From: Ganoderma boninense
Lineage: Eukaryota; Basidiomycota; Agaricomycetes; Polyporales; Polyporaceae
Assembly (NCBI GenBank): GCA_002900995.3
Contig: CM035311.1
Span: 372,001-436,000, forward strand
Direction: 5' to 3'
DNA length: 64,000 nucleotides
The number at the start of each line of letters is the position of its first letter. Position 1 is the first letter of the stretch. Position numbers and translations under genes: made by a program. Below the pieces are notes generated by a model. That model saw only the letters and a program-made list of their open reading frames with translations. It was not told where the DNA came from and did not search any database. Shown here in pieces: positions 47,436 to 59,785 of this stretch.

Positions 47436-48180
47436 GGTCGGACTTCACGTGGGCGCTTACCATGCCATAAATGGAATGCGGGAGATGGCGGGAGATGGCG
47501 GGAGATGGCGGGAGATGGCGGGAGATGGCGGGATTCGCGAATGTTCGGTCTGTCTCTTCCCGCCACCTGCCCGCCACCCCTGCGCGGCCGCCGTTCTTGC
47601 AGTACGCACCAGCACTACGCTCGCCACGTCTGACGACGATAGCTAGCCCAGCGCGACTCCGTCTGGTCTGGTTCTGCGCGCTGCGTGCGGCCAGCCATCG
47701 GGTCGCGGGGCGGTGCTGGAGTCGGTGCTGGCAGCGCTGTGGTGCACCCTGTCCCGCACCCGCCGTCATCACGCCCCTCCTCTCCCTCCCCTCTCTGCTG
47801 CTCGCTACCTCTCCCGTGCCACCGGCCGTCCTCGTCGTGGCCTACGTTTCGAACTCTGGTACGTCTTTCCATACCCTAGGACGTGAGTAGCCGTAACGCA
47901 GTCTGCCAGGGTTCTGGTTCTCCGCCAAACTTATGCAGCGGCCGTGATCCGCAGTCTTCCTCTCCTCCGCTAGGGCCTCGTATGTCCCTTCATCCGCCTA
48001 GTCGCGTCCAATACTGACCTTGCTGCATGGTGGCTGCCTTTCGTTCTAGGACTGTTGTCTGGCACGCCTCCTCGACGGCTGACCCTCGTCGCCTCGGTTT
48101 GAGTGCAGGGAGGAAGGTGGGGCGGTGTGCCACTGTTCGCCTCTGTAGGGAGAGACGTCGTGGGTAAGCCTCCGTTTGCG
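47436..48180 (-). repeat. Dispersed repeat, subfamily A, copy A2
   Basis: Inverted copy of A1 (7538-8283), 745 bases with very few differences and the same five 10-base tandem units (47481-47530). The flanks differ completely from those of A1, so the ends are well defined: GGTCGGACTTCACGTGGGCG.. and ..GGTAAGCCTCCGTTTGCG in plus orientation. Confidence 0.85.
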
Positions 48181-48699
48181 GTTCCCTTATAGACATAGCC
48201 GTCGCGAACAGCGCGGACTTGCATACATACCTATTCATCTGTCGTTCTCAGACAATGTTCTTGGCGTTTTTATCGCCATGCTTGTCGATCCCAGCAAGGC
48301 TGATCTCGGTACCAACTTCGCAGCCTGGTTGGCAAGTTGACCGCAGCTCGCCGCCTACTGTCATTCCTCGACGCTTGAGTTATCATTGTCAGCGAATTCG
48401 CTGTGTCTGGCCTCGCCGTGGCCGACAACCAATCCACCCTCCACGGCCTCCTGTCTCCCTCAACCATCGCTGACGATCCGCGCTAGCCATGCCCACCACC
48501 ATCCACCTCGGAGCGGAGCTCTGGCAATCATGTCCGGAAGTCCATCCCGCGACGCCTTTCAAGCCCTTTTTTATCTGTCAGTTGTGCTGGATATTCTAGA
48601 GCGTATTTTTAAACAGATAATGTGATTTTATTGAATGTCCCACTATCCTCCTGAAACCGTCGTTGGCTGTCGTCTCCCTATTTGTATGCTTCCCCCTCG
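48181..48699. other. 3' flank of the transposase gene
   Basis: No gene seen. This is where one terminal inverted repeat of the transposon would be expected, but I could not identify it. Confidence 0.4.
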
Positions 48700-51600
48700 C
48701 TACTCCAGCCTCCCGTAAGTACACCGCGAGCTTAATTTTATGTCTGTACCTATGCTTAGATTAAAGCAGACATGGTGTGATTGAACGCTCACCCTGTTCA
48801 GTGACCGCGCCACGATGCACTCCCGGTCGATGTCTTCTGGCGTGTAGACGAAGGCGGCAAAGTGGCAAAGGATATCCCTTTCTCGCACGAGCTGTGCCTT
48901 CCCTGTAAAAGTGTTGTAATAGAGTCGAGTCTCAAGGCCAAGGTGTTGTGCGTATGGGTCCATCGCTGCATGTGCCGGTGATAATCCAACGTACTCGTCG
49001 ATCAATGCCATTGGTTCCACCACCAAACTGTCCCCCACCGCACGGCGGTGAAGCATCACCTCTTTAATCTGTCCAGCTCGGATGGGGTGATCTGTGCCAG
49101 GCAAGCCATGCGAACGGAAAAGGACAAACGAGTTCTTGAGTCCCTTCTGTCGCGTCGCAAAGGCCATCCCACCTCGCCAGAATCTGGGGATGTACTGGCA
49201 GGTTGGAGGAAGGAATGGTAGCTGACGAGATGAGGTGTTTGCATATATGGAGGACCAACAATGAGACGGCGGGTCTGAATTGACGAGTTGAAGGAGTACA
49301 TCGTATATGTCCCGAGGGAGTGTCCGCTCCTTCGTCTCGTCGTAGTCCCATGGTATAGCATAGTTGGGAGTTCGGACAAGACTTGCGGTGACGCTCGATC
49401 CCCGGAGGTTGCTCTGGAAGCGTTGCAGATAGGCCCGAAATAGATCGACGTATACCTTGAGTGTTGGCCACTTGGCTGTGTCGGCTAGCCAGCGGACATT
49501 GGTCCCAATATAGAAGTAACGCATGAAAGTTAGAGGCATTTTCCCTTTCAAAACCGGGTTCATCAGTTCAAGGGAGAATACCAACGTAGCTCATTCACTC
49601 ACCGGGTTTGTTGTTACTTCTAAACCTTTGAAGGATGCCGTTGTACCGTTCGAACGGGAACGCCCACCACCCGTGTACGGGCCCAAACTCGAGCAGAAAT
49701 CGCTTCAAATGCAGGGCCAGATGATGGTTCGGGACCAGCGCATGCTCGAAGAGATGGCGAAGTCCTCGGACATAGTCGTACATGTGTTTGTCCACCAATT
49801 CAGCCCTTGAAGGTGACATGGTCCGACGGGCTGCCTGGTCGACAGCGATGACGAGGTGAAGAAAGTTATCAAGTAGGAGCTTGTCGCTAGACGTCGCGTT
49901 GGCTCCAGACCATAATCGGACCAAGGTAATGACGAGGCTGACTGTGCAGACGGTACGCCATTGATCAGCCTTTAACTTGCCATGACCAAGGCTTCCGAAA
50001 TTTGACGGTGGTTTCTCCAACCAGGATGGGAGATAGGTCTCCGTGATATCGCGGCGTATCTGGACGAGAACGTCGCCACTCAGGACCTGCGATCGCGAAA
50101 GGTCGAGCGGAGAGGTCGGCAGATGAAAGTCGGTTGTGTCGCTGTCAAGGACTGGCGGAATTTTGACTTGCTCGAAATTGAAGTCTATCGGCTGTACCTA
50201 ACAGGGCATGTCCGTCAATACGAGTGCCTTGGAGTTATGCAGAGATGTCAACATGCGCACCCATTCCACCAGTGCCTTGACGTAGCTGGCTTTCGTCAGA
50301 GAGTTAGCCGGGGTAGGTGTTATGTCGTTCAGACGCGCAATCGATGTGAGGTACCCTTTGCGAATCTTGGACAGCTTCTTCGAATCCCTCTTCTTTAGGT
50401 ACTCCAAAGCGTCTTCCAAATAGCGCCTCTGCTGCTCCGGTGTATGTGGGCGAATCTTTTTCGTCCCTCCAGACTTGTCTTTGACGTCGATTCCCCACAC
50501 TTCGACACAATGGTGCTTCAGTTCTCCGAGAAAAAGGTTGTGCATAGTGTCGATGACCGCGAATCTGGTTGGATCCCAGTAGGGCAAGCGTAGTAGCTCT
50601 GACCAACGAACTCCCCAGGTTTCGAAAATCTCGTTGCGACGCGCTGGATCGGAATCTCGCCATTTCCTCGCATGGGCTAGATGGTTGACCCAAGTAAGGG
50701 GCGCGGGCCAGGAGTCTCGGTCAGTTTCATTCATGTCCTTCTTCTTGAGTCTGCAGAAGGAACAGAAGTGGGCCGACGAGTGACTCGCGAAGCCGGCCGT
50801 CTTTCGCAAGGCTGGAAGGTCACAGACTAGGGGGATGATTGCAACGCGAACCAAACGGCCAAAGCGACTAGACGCGGTCCTGCTAAGGAATGCTCCCTGG
50901 TGCCAAAGTTTGATCAATTCATCCACCAGTGGGCGAAGGAGATGATTCAGCTCGTGTAAGCTTGGCTCCTTGGGTCCAGGTATGATGCCAGCGAGGTAAA
51001 TATTCTCCGGGCGATAGCGAACATCCGGAGGGAGGTTGAGACAAGCAAGGTATATGGCCCCGACGGAATGTGATTTCCCTGCCTTCTTGTTTCCGAAAGG
51101 GTTGAACCAGTCCACGAATAGGCTGAATACGAGATGCACTTCCCCATTCTTTTGCACCGAGTATAGTGTCTTCTTGTCGGGTCCAAGAAACGTGCGGACT
51201 CCGGGTGACTCCATGATGTCCTCCCAGTTCGCATCAGAGGACGAACTGGACGAAGCTCCGGGCTGAGCGGGACTGCGACCCCACGATGACACCACTAGGC
51301 TCTCGAAATCAGATCTCGAGAACATGTCTCCGAGCCAGGAGGTGATACTTCGATACGCGTAGTTACGAATCGGTTTGAAGGTCTCCCGTGGTTGGTCCCC
51401 TTTAAGTTTCGGTTGTTTCACCACTTTTTCCACAAGACGGGAGCCACAGGGGGATGAAGAGGGCTCGGCATACGAACAGCGAGTGGGGTATGGATTGTCT
51501 GGATTATTTGGATCGGGAGGGTATACCGCGCAGCATCGAGGACAGCATGCGTATCGTATAATGTCAGGCTCTAGGCCGAGGGATGAAATGGCGGTTCGAA

Positions 51601-52754
51601 TGTCCAAGGGGATGCTGTCAAGGACCCTCTCTTGTGCCACTGTAAGGTTGCGCGATATGTTCGAGAACGCGAAGGCCCCGAAAAGGACTACTCGAATGGT
51701 TGCGAGCCAGTAGTCGCAGTCCAGTCGATTTGCAGAGGCGATGGAGTGCATAACGACCACAGAGAACAAGGCGGCCAGGACGAACGGCTCGAAGTGATCT
51801 CTCCTGGTGAAACGACTCTCTATAAAACAACGTGATGTCAATAAATGGGTCGCTATATATTTTTAAGGCCGACGAACCCGTGTAATATATATGTGGTGAA
51901 TCTCTACTTCGTTGCGACTCGTATAAATGGCCAACCTTCTCTCGTGCCCACTGGTCTTGAATGCGTTTGTTGATGATCTTGGAGAATTGCTGCAGTTGCT
52001 TGATGAGTCCATGCCTATATCCCTCCGCGTCCTTGTCAAGCACGACAGGCATTTCCAAGAGGGAGGCTGTTTGTGAAACAACCCAGGAGTTGATATCGAC
52101 CACTCCGAAGCTTTCCGAATCCGCCAGGCGAAGCTCAGCGGGCACCTCGCTCCAGGACTCCGGTTGGGAGGCAAACTTGAGAGCCCCAGTGGGATTGAAA
52201 CTGCGCCGACGAATGTCGAGCTCGCTTTGAATAGCCGAGAGCGTGCGCATCCGATCTTGCACAGAGACAAGAGTCTCCGGAGGCTATCGAAGCAGAAAAT
52301 GACCTCAATACCAATTGTCGACGTAGTTTAGAAACGCACCATGATGGTTTCAATCGAATCGGGTTGACCCTCCAAGCCCTGTTTTCCTCGAGTTAGGTTA
52401 TGTAAATAACAAATCCCGGGGAGAACCTACCTCAGACAAGCCTGTCGACGGGGACAAAACATCTCCATTGAGTACCTGAGAAGGTAGAGATGGCCCGGTT
52501 TCACCTGAAAAACATGCTCGAATCAGGGCTCACAAGCACTTGAAGACGGAGACCATACCAGCGGTGTGCAGCAAAATGGCCCCTTTCATGGCGTTCTTGT
52601 CGATCTTTGTTCGTTCGCGGCGGCGACGTGCATCTTCCATGTGTTGTCAGGCATAGCGAGCTTCGATGATCCGGCCCGGCTTCGAGACGCCGTGCTCATC
52701 CTCGTACTGGAACTGCGAACATTCATCACAAAGACAGGGGACCTTCTTGGCCAT
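48700..52754 (-). CDS. tnp2-type (CACTA/EnSpm-like) transposase, probably inactivated
   Basis: Multi-exon gene reading toward lower coordinates. It starts at ATG 52754 with a zinc-knuckle-like MAKKVPCLCDECSQF. The N-terminal exon then has an in-frame TGA (52667-52665, in ..ARYA-stop-QHMEDARR..), after which the frame continues to a good donor. Small exons follow, then the main body (about 51800-50200): VDWFNPFGNKKAGKSHSVGA, LPPDVRYRPENIYLAGIIPG, CDLPALRKTAGFASHSSAHF and the hallmark FAVIDTMHNLFLGELKHHCV. The C-terminal part holds HALVPNHHLALHLKRFLLEF and WWAFPFERYNGILQRF. Such proteins mobilise CACTA-type DNA elements. Terminal repeats were not found. The gene lies between copies A2 and B5, which share one orientation. 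The 3' exon end is uncertain. Confidence 0.8.
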
Positions 52755-53094
52755 GCGATATGAGGGATGCAGTGGGGAAAGGGGGGGAAACTGACATAGC
52801 ACTCCCTAGGTGTGATGTTTCGGGAATTCAAGCCGCGGCGGAGGCGTTACGGCACAAAAGAAAGCGGCTAATAGTGCCATTTGTCAATGGGTCCTGGGAC
52901 CAAAACAAGCCATGACAACCGAACGATCGTGGAAGATGTGAGTTCTTACTGTGAGATGAGATCTGCAACCAACCTCCATGCACTATTGTGCATGCAGTGT
53001 CGGAAAAATAATGAAATAGCATCACCGGAAGCCTGGGAGGGTCAGGTTGGTCAACTTCGAACAATGGAAGGTCGAGCCGAAACTGAGCGAAGTT

Positions 53095-53645
53095 CGGCAG
53101 GCGCTTGAGATGCCATATTGGGCATCCGGAGAAGGCAGGAGATGCCCGGGGATTGGCTGGCGGCCGACCGGAGTTCAACAGTTCCCACCCTGCCCGTCCT
53201 GCCTCTTCCTGCTTCTGTCTCCTTCCGCCCTCAGGCCGTGGTTCGCTTGAGGGCCCACGCTCCCACCCACTCCCGCCCGCTTCTCCGACGACGATGGCTA
53301 GCCCATCGCGACTCTGTCTGCGCAGGCACCGTGTGGCCAGCCAGCGGGTCGTGGGGCGGTGCTGGAGTCGGTGCTGGCAGCGGCGGCGCCGTGCGGCCAT
53401 GGTGCGCTCTTCCCTCTCCCCAGTCCCCGCCGCCGCGCCATCGCGCCCCCAGCCGCGACCACCGTCCGCTCCACCTGCAGGTCTCGTTCTCCCTTCTGTC
53501 CCGGGCGACATCTTCCGCGCGGCCGGTCCTGCGATCTCTCGCCGTCCGATCGCCCTCTAGCCCCCTTGCCTCCTGCGCCCGTCTCGCCGGCTGGAAATCG
53601 CGGTAAGCCATGTCGTACCTTTCGCAGGGCACGTTCTCATGCTTT
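53095..53645 (-). repeat. Dispersed repeat, subfamily B, copy B5
   Basis: Starts CGGCAGGCGCTTGAG and ends CATGCTTT in plus orientation, the same extent as B2. Outside these points the flanks of B2 and B5 are unrelated, which fixes both ends to within a few bases. Confidence 0.9.
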
Positions 53646-54181
53646 TGCCAGCTTTCCCTAGCGTGGTCCAGGGTCGTAAGCAATTCGGGTGTTACGAGGT
53701 TCGTCCGTGCTCGCTTAGTCTGTCTTTCGTACGCAGTGGATGCCTCAGCGTACGGTCTTTTCATCGTTGTCCGCACGAGGATAACCATTGTCCCGCTTGT
53801 ATTTCCCATTCTTTCGCAGCACTACAATCAGGACCTGCAATGTGCCCCTGTTCGTTGCGTGTGAACTGGTTTAGAAATCATCGCTTCCTCCACGTTTTGT
53901 GCTTGGTGTGCACTGCTGGCTCAAGCTCGCTTGTTTCGTTTGGAACAATGGAATGGTGTCGGTGTCCCCTGTCACCCCTGAGAAGCTGATTCAGCGTTTG
54001 GCTTCGATACGCGCACCACTAGCAGGAATAGCACATGCTCGCCCTTGCAGGCCATCTTCGCTCGTGGGCGGTGATCGTCAGTTGTTCCATTCAGAGTTTT
54101 TGGTGTTTCGGATATACGATTTCCGGTTGTGGGTATATAATTCCTCTAATGCACGTTTCGCTTCTGGCATACAGACTTTCA
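53646..54181. other. Upstream region of the SUN-domain gene
   Basis: T/G-rich, with TGGGTATATAA near 54129-54139 that could act as a TATA element about 45 bases before the ATG. No exon supported. Confidence 0.4.
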
Positions 54182-55250
54182 ATGGCCGAAAATCGTCGCT
54201 ACCTCCCGTCCAACTTTTATCAGGAGGAGCCGTCGGAAGCATTTTCCCCACTACCGATCACCCCTTTCCAGGCTCCTACTGTGGAATGCTCAGGTGAGTA
54301 TCTTCGATGCTTGTAGGTGGGAAAGATCAGGTCTCAAGTCTCAATTTTCAGACATTTCTACCTCAAGTCGCCCGGAAAAGGTCAACCTATCCTGCAATAC
54401 GCGTCGGTCCTTGCCCAGATTTCCAGGGTGGCGATGCACACTCGCTACTCTCGTTGCGGGGATGGCCTACATGGCCGCATACGTTGTAATACGTGCCGAT
54501 CTGTCGTCACCATGGCTCGCACTCCAGGATACCTGGTCAGATCCACATCTCTTCTTCCGCCCCCAGATGTTCCGCGGTCCCCGTCATGAAGCTGGCCCGG
54601 TTACTATCCCACCTCCCACCCACCTTCTCAGCGAAATTCGCAGCATTCGGTCACTCACATCTCCGACGTCCGTTGACGGAGACACGAGGGGTACAAACGT
54701 TTTCGGACGTGCGCCGAACTGCGGTCCTGATGTCCTTTTCGATGCAACCACCGTGCCAGCCATCTGTGATTCCAGCTCCTGGGAGTTCGTGGGTACAACC
54801 GGGCAACTAGGCGTATTATTCCCCCACCCGTCGCGCTTGAACACCATTACCGTACAGGTACATCACGAGGAAGCGCTTCCGAAGTGCGCTCCCAGGGATC
54901 TGGTCCTTTGGGGCCTAGTTGGCCGACAACAGGACTTGGCGACCCTCCGATATCATCACCGTTCGGTCGACCGTGCATTCTCGGCGTTACCGGGCACCGT
55001 GGAGTTCCCTGCGCACGAAAGTCATCAAGTTCTGGTCCCTCTGATAGTGTTCAGGTTCAATGCACACTCCGACAACCTCACACAGACGTTCACGATAGGG
55101 CCATTGTGGGATATGGACTACAAGACGGCAGCCGTGAACAAGGAGGAAGCTATGATGGGGTTCGGAGTGGCGATCCTGCAAGTTCTTACCAATTGGGGAT
55201 CTTCGGTAACCTGTATCCATCGTCTGTACTTCCATGGGCACGAGGTGTAA
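54182..55250 (+). CDS. SUN-domain membrane protein
   Basis: Two exons, 54182-54293 and 54352-55250, with a 58-base intron (GTGAGT..CAG), encode 336 residues. A short N-terminal part is followed by a membrane helix (CTLATLVAGMAYMAAYVVI, about residues 62-80) and then a C-terminal SUN fold. Its motifs are SSWEFVGTTGQLGVLF, APRDLVLWGLVG, VLVPLIVFRFNAHSDN and the closing VLTNWGSSVTCIHRLYFHGH. SUN proteins sit in the inner nuclear or ER membrane with the SUN domain in the lumen. They pair with KASH proteins or, in the SLP1-type branch, act in ER folding. No long coiled coil precedes the domain, so it is a short form, and the branch is uncertain. Confidence 0.85.
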
Positions 55251-55488
55251 CGAAGCATTTCATACTTGACCCCATCGGGTGAGGTCGTGTGCGCCTGCAA
55301 TTGTTTCACTAATGAGGTCATCAATAATTTGCACCTGCCGAGTCGAACGGACTACGCAATCCTTCTGTTCAATCACAGACGTACTTCCTCCCCATTGATA
55401 TCATAGACCTGATCTATCCACGCCACGCGAACTAATTGTCTTCTGTCGCCTTTTAGTTGCAATACTCACAACTTCCCGAGTCCTGACC

Positions 55489-58400
55489 ATGGACCCACCT
55501 GACACGTCAGCGCCGGTAGATCCTCGACGAACTCCTACCGACGCTGCCTATCATCCATTGGAAGACGGGACAATTGGTGCATCGTTTCAAGAAGATCGTA
55601 CGGTTACTCCTTCGATTTATGCTGGTTATAAGCGCACTCTTCAAGAGCCAGCCGATCATGCATTTTTGAACGATAAAAACAGTAAACGTTGCCCTTCAGT
55701 GAGTTCGTTGTCGTTCCTTATTAATGCATAATTAACATCGCATTCTGTACAGGACACAGCTAGACCTCTTGAACTTGCTCGCCCTCTGAATGCGCTCGCT
55801 GGAACTCCCGGACTAACGTCCCTTCAAAATGATCTCGCCCACAACCGCCGTATCCAGTTGACCCCGCATCGACGTCCCCAGAAAGAGGTGCGCTGTTCAT
55901 GGGGCCTCTGTGTATTCTAGATCTCAGACTTCATACAGACCGATTGTGTTCCATGTCGAAGGACGAGTATACGTCAGTCTAGCGGAGGGACTCGTCGCTC
56001 ACGGCAAACGATGCCAGGGAAAGACGTCCAACCTTCAAGCTCACCTCCGATCTGTGACACTCTCGCGCATGCCGCAACACTCGTTCGTACCCACCATCAC
56101 ACCGTCGCAGAGGCCGGTCCGCAACTCCCAACTGAAGACCGTGTCCACCCGAAGCCCGAGGCTAGCGAAATGACGGCTCAGTACAGCCTGCCTAACGCCT
56201 ATCCACAGGCCGGAGGGCAGACGCCGGCCTCCTACCAGGTCGAGGGAGGTCAGAGATACGACCACCCCGCCTATCCGCACGTCGCAGAGGCCGGTCCGCA
56301 ACCGCAACTCGCAACTCAAGACCGTGTCCACCCGAAGCTCGAGGCTAGCGAAGTGACGGCTCAGTACAGCCTGCCTGACGCCTATCCACAGGCCGGAGGG
56401 CAGACGCTGGCCTCCTACCAGGTCGAGGGAGGTCAAAGATACGACCGTCCCGCTTATTCGCACGTCGCAGAGGCCAGTCCACAACTCCCACCTCAAGATC
56501 GCGTCTACCAGCAGCTCCAAGCCACGGCTCGGCCTAACGCCTATCCACAGACCGGAGAACAGATGATGGCCTACTATGCTGCCGGTCCGCAGGTCGAGGC
56601 TAGTCAGATCGCCACGCGTTACGACCACCCCGCCTATCCGCACGTCGCAAAGGCCGGTCCGCAACTCCCAACTCAAGACCGTGTCCACCCGAAGCTCGAG
56701 GCTAGCGAAGTGACGGCTCAGTACAGCCTGCCTGACGCCTATCCACAGGCCGGAGGGCAGACGCTGGCCTCCTACCAGGTCGAGGGAGGTCAAAGATACG
56801 ACCGTCCCGCTTATTCGCACGTCGCAGAGGCCAGTCCACAACTCCCACCTCAAGATCGCGTCTACCAGCAGCTCCAAGCCACGGCTCGGCCTAACGCCTA
56901 TCCACAGACCGGAGAACAGATGATGGCCTACTATGCTGCCGGTCCGCAGGTCGAGGCTAGTCAGATCGCCACGCGTTACGACCACCCCGCCTATCCGCAC
57001 GTCGCAAAGGCCGGCCCACAATTCCCGCCTCAAGACCGCGTCTACCAGCAGTTCCAAGCGACGGCTCAGTACAACCAGCCTAACGTCTATCCACAGGCCG
57101 GAGGGCAGACGCCGGCCTCCTACCAGATCGAGGGAGGTCACAGATACGACCGTCCCGCTTATTCGCACGTCGCAGAGGCCAGTCCACAACTCCCACCTCA
57201 AGATCGCGTCTACCAGCAGCTCCAAGCCACGGCTCGGCCTAACGCCTATCCACAGACCGGAGAACAGATGATGGCCTACTATGCTGCCGGTCCGCAGGTC
57301 GAGGCTAGTCAGATCGCCACGCGTTACGACCACCCCGCCTATCCGCACGTCGCAAAGGCCGGTCCACAATTCCCGCCTCAAGACCGCGTCTACCAGCAGT
57401 TCCCAGCGACGGCTCAGCACAACCAGACCGTCCATCAACAAGACGAGACTGGTCAGTGTCGCGATGTTTTTCACCCTAATGAACAGCAAAATGTCGATGC
57501 CGCCTCCCGTATCAATTCAATGGATATAGAAGTCGAGGCACCGGCACCGCAGAGGCTCGACGATACCTTGATGGTGACATGGGATGATGCGGGAGAGGTT
57601 CTACCTGGACACACAGGTATATTAGATGACGGTAACGGTGGCGCCAACCCAGTGGGGAGATTACATCCCGCTTCGCTTCGCCGCGACGGGAATCAGGATG
57701 ATGGCCGGTCGCATGCAATGTTTGCGGGGGGCACGGACTTGGAAGCGGTGAGCGTCGAACATCGATGCCGTGAATGACACGACATTTTGGGGGCTCATGT
57801 CTGAATCTGAACCGTTCAAGGAACTCTCGAGGACTGGTTATGGCTTCCAAGAATTCAGCGGCGAAGCAGTAACCGGCACCAATAACGGGGATATTCTGTG
57901 GGACGACCTACCTTTCGCACAAGGATCCTCTGAACAAAGGCGCCTGCAAGCCCTTGCCACCTGGTCCACGCCAAATGGTGCGAGCACATTGTATCTAACA
58001 GGGAGATTGTGGCGGTAGATGACCCTTCAAATCGTTCAGAGAAGCTCCTCGATTTTAAGGAAAATAGCCAAGGCAGAACCACTCCAGTGCAGACGAACGC
58101 ATCGGGAGACATCAATTCGACTGGTATGTTCTCCATTCTGAACTGTTCCATGATATGCTGAACCAGCAAAAACGTGTACCGTGATCCAGAAATGCTCGTA
58201 GACGTTTCGGTGTGGGATGAACCAGCAGTCTATCATCCTACCTCGAATTGCACGCAGGACGACGGCCATTCGCAGGTGCGTCTTGCAGTCTTAAAAGTTG
58301 ATACTCTCATCCCGCTCAAGTTCATGAAAATACAGCGGGACCCGGGTGGTGGAAACGTCGAGTTCGCTATGATGATCCTCAACGGGATGCAAACAGTCAC

Positions 58401-59785
58401 CGATACCCTCAACCAGTTACAAGAGAACCAGAGACAATTTCAGCGAGTCTTCCATCGTGTATGATGCACTCTCAGTCCTAACACGATGATCTGATTCAGG
58501 ACTCAACTGCTCTGTGCTATTCAATCATTCACGAACGAGATTTCGACTCTCAGAACCTCTTTAGGCAATGGACCTCGACACGTCCCCAAAGGCAAGCAGA
58601 AGGGGAGAGCTCCTAGAGAGGATCTTACCCAAGCCATGGACGTCGCATTATTGGATCCAGGGCCGGAAGAAGTCCAATTTGAATACTTGACGAACGTGCT
58701 GAAAAAGCAGAAGAAGGATCTGACGTCGGCAGAGTTCAGGATCAAGAGCAAATGGAATCGTCTAAGGGTACGGAGAGGATAGTCCGGGAGTGTACTCCGA
58801 GATATCACTCACCCATTCGTCACAGAGTTGCGTAAGGAAGCATGTAGCGATAGTCATGGGCACGGAGGACGAGGACACTCTCTACGAAAATCAGCCAACG
58901 TTAACACTGGAGCAAGTCGCGAAGTACGCACCGAAGAGCGTCACTGCAGACATGATCTTCAATGACGGCAGAGTTCATATCGACTTCATCCGCTCGTGGA
59001 AGAAGTTTACCTTCAACAGGGAGGCTCGCAAAACTATTATTGCTCGCTTTCTCGACGCTGTAATCAAGTCCGGGATGTATCGCAATCCGCCCATTTCACC
59101 CCAATTTTTGGTTGAATACTGGGTCGGAGAAGCCCTCGATGGCCACATCAATACCCTCAGACGGCTCTGGAAGAAGCAGGAGAACCCGCCAACGGCCGAG
59201 GAAGCGTATGAAATCGCTCGTAAAGCGGCAAGGTCGTCACGCCGCTCCACGGTAAGCGGTACTATCCCTCGAAATCATGCCCTGCCTGAATTACTTTCGT
59301 AGCTCTTGCAGAGTCGAACCTCGGCCGTGAAGCGTCGAGGCGCTCTGTCTCGACACATGGATCTGCTGGAAATGCTCTCTCCAGCCCATATGAGCGGAGA
59401 CGAAACCGATGGAGACTCCAAGACCCACCCGCGCAAATTCCGAATCATCAACGCGAAGTGGCAAAGTGCAGAACTGAAAGTTTTTCTGCGAACCCTCGAC
59501 AAATTATATCGCCATGACTGGGAACACCCCTGCGGACGGCGTGCAGTTCCCGGCAACGAGCCTCGGATCCGAAACGAGACTCGGGAAAGCAAATCGGAGA
59601 ATAGCGCCGCCCCGCCAGGACTGTGGAGAAACTGTTATGACGAGGAATGGATGGGCCATCAAAAGGAGACTTTCATGGACGATTTGTGTGTCATCGACGA
59701 AGACTACGACTTCACAATCCCCAAAGACAAGGCTGTGAATCCCAGAGACAAGGTTGTGAATATGGTGTGCGAGTTTCGGGAATAG
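55489..59785 (+). CDS. Large repeat-bearing protein of unknown function, 1273 aa
   Basis: Nine exons join in phase: 55489-55698, 55753-55887, 55939-57747, 57821-57977, 58019-58123, 58190-58458, 58540-58767, 58826-59251 and 59303-59785. Residues about 169-613 are tandem units of about 60 residues (..YPHVAKAGPQLPTQDRVHPK.. alternating with ..SPQLPPQDRVYQQLQATARP..), rich in Pro, Gln, Tyr and Ala. After an acidic linker comes a helical region (GMQTVTDTLNQLQENQRQFQ), then a C-terminal domain of about 300 residues. That domain has DFIRSWKKFTFNREARKTII, QFLVEYWVGEALDGHINTLR and NCYDEEWMGHQKETFMDDLC. It resembles, by my recollection, an uncharacterised domain expanded in Agaricomycetes. A transcript could instead begin inside exon 3. 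Confidence 0.65.
56098..57430 (+). repeat. Tandem repeat inside the large gene (about 180-base units)
   Basis: Order is A0 A1 B1 A2 B2 A3 B3 A4 (partial). Units B1 (56461-56640), B2 (56818-56997) and B3 (57166-57345) appear identical base for base. The A units differ more. All lengths are multiples of three, so the protein frame is kept. The A-B pair forms a higher-order unit of about 350 bases. Confidence 0.95.

Noticed and set aside
47436..53645. A2 and B5 as a pair of long terminal repeats around the transposase
   Set aside because: They belong to different subfamilies with diverged sequence. The gene between is a DNA transposase, with no reverse transcriptase or integrase.
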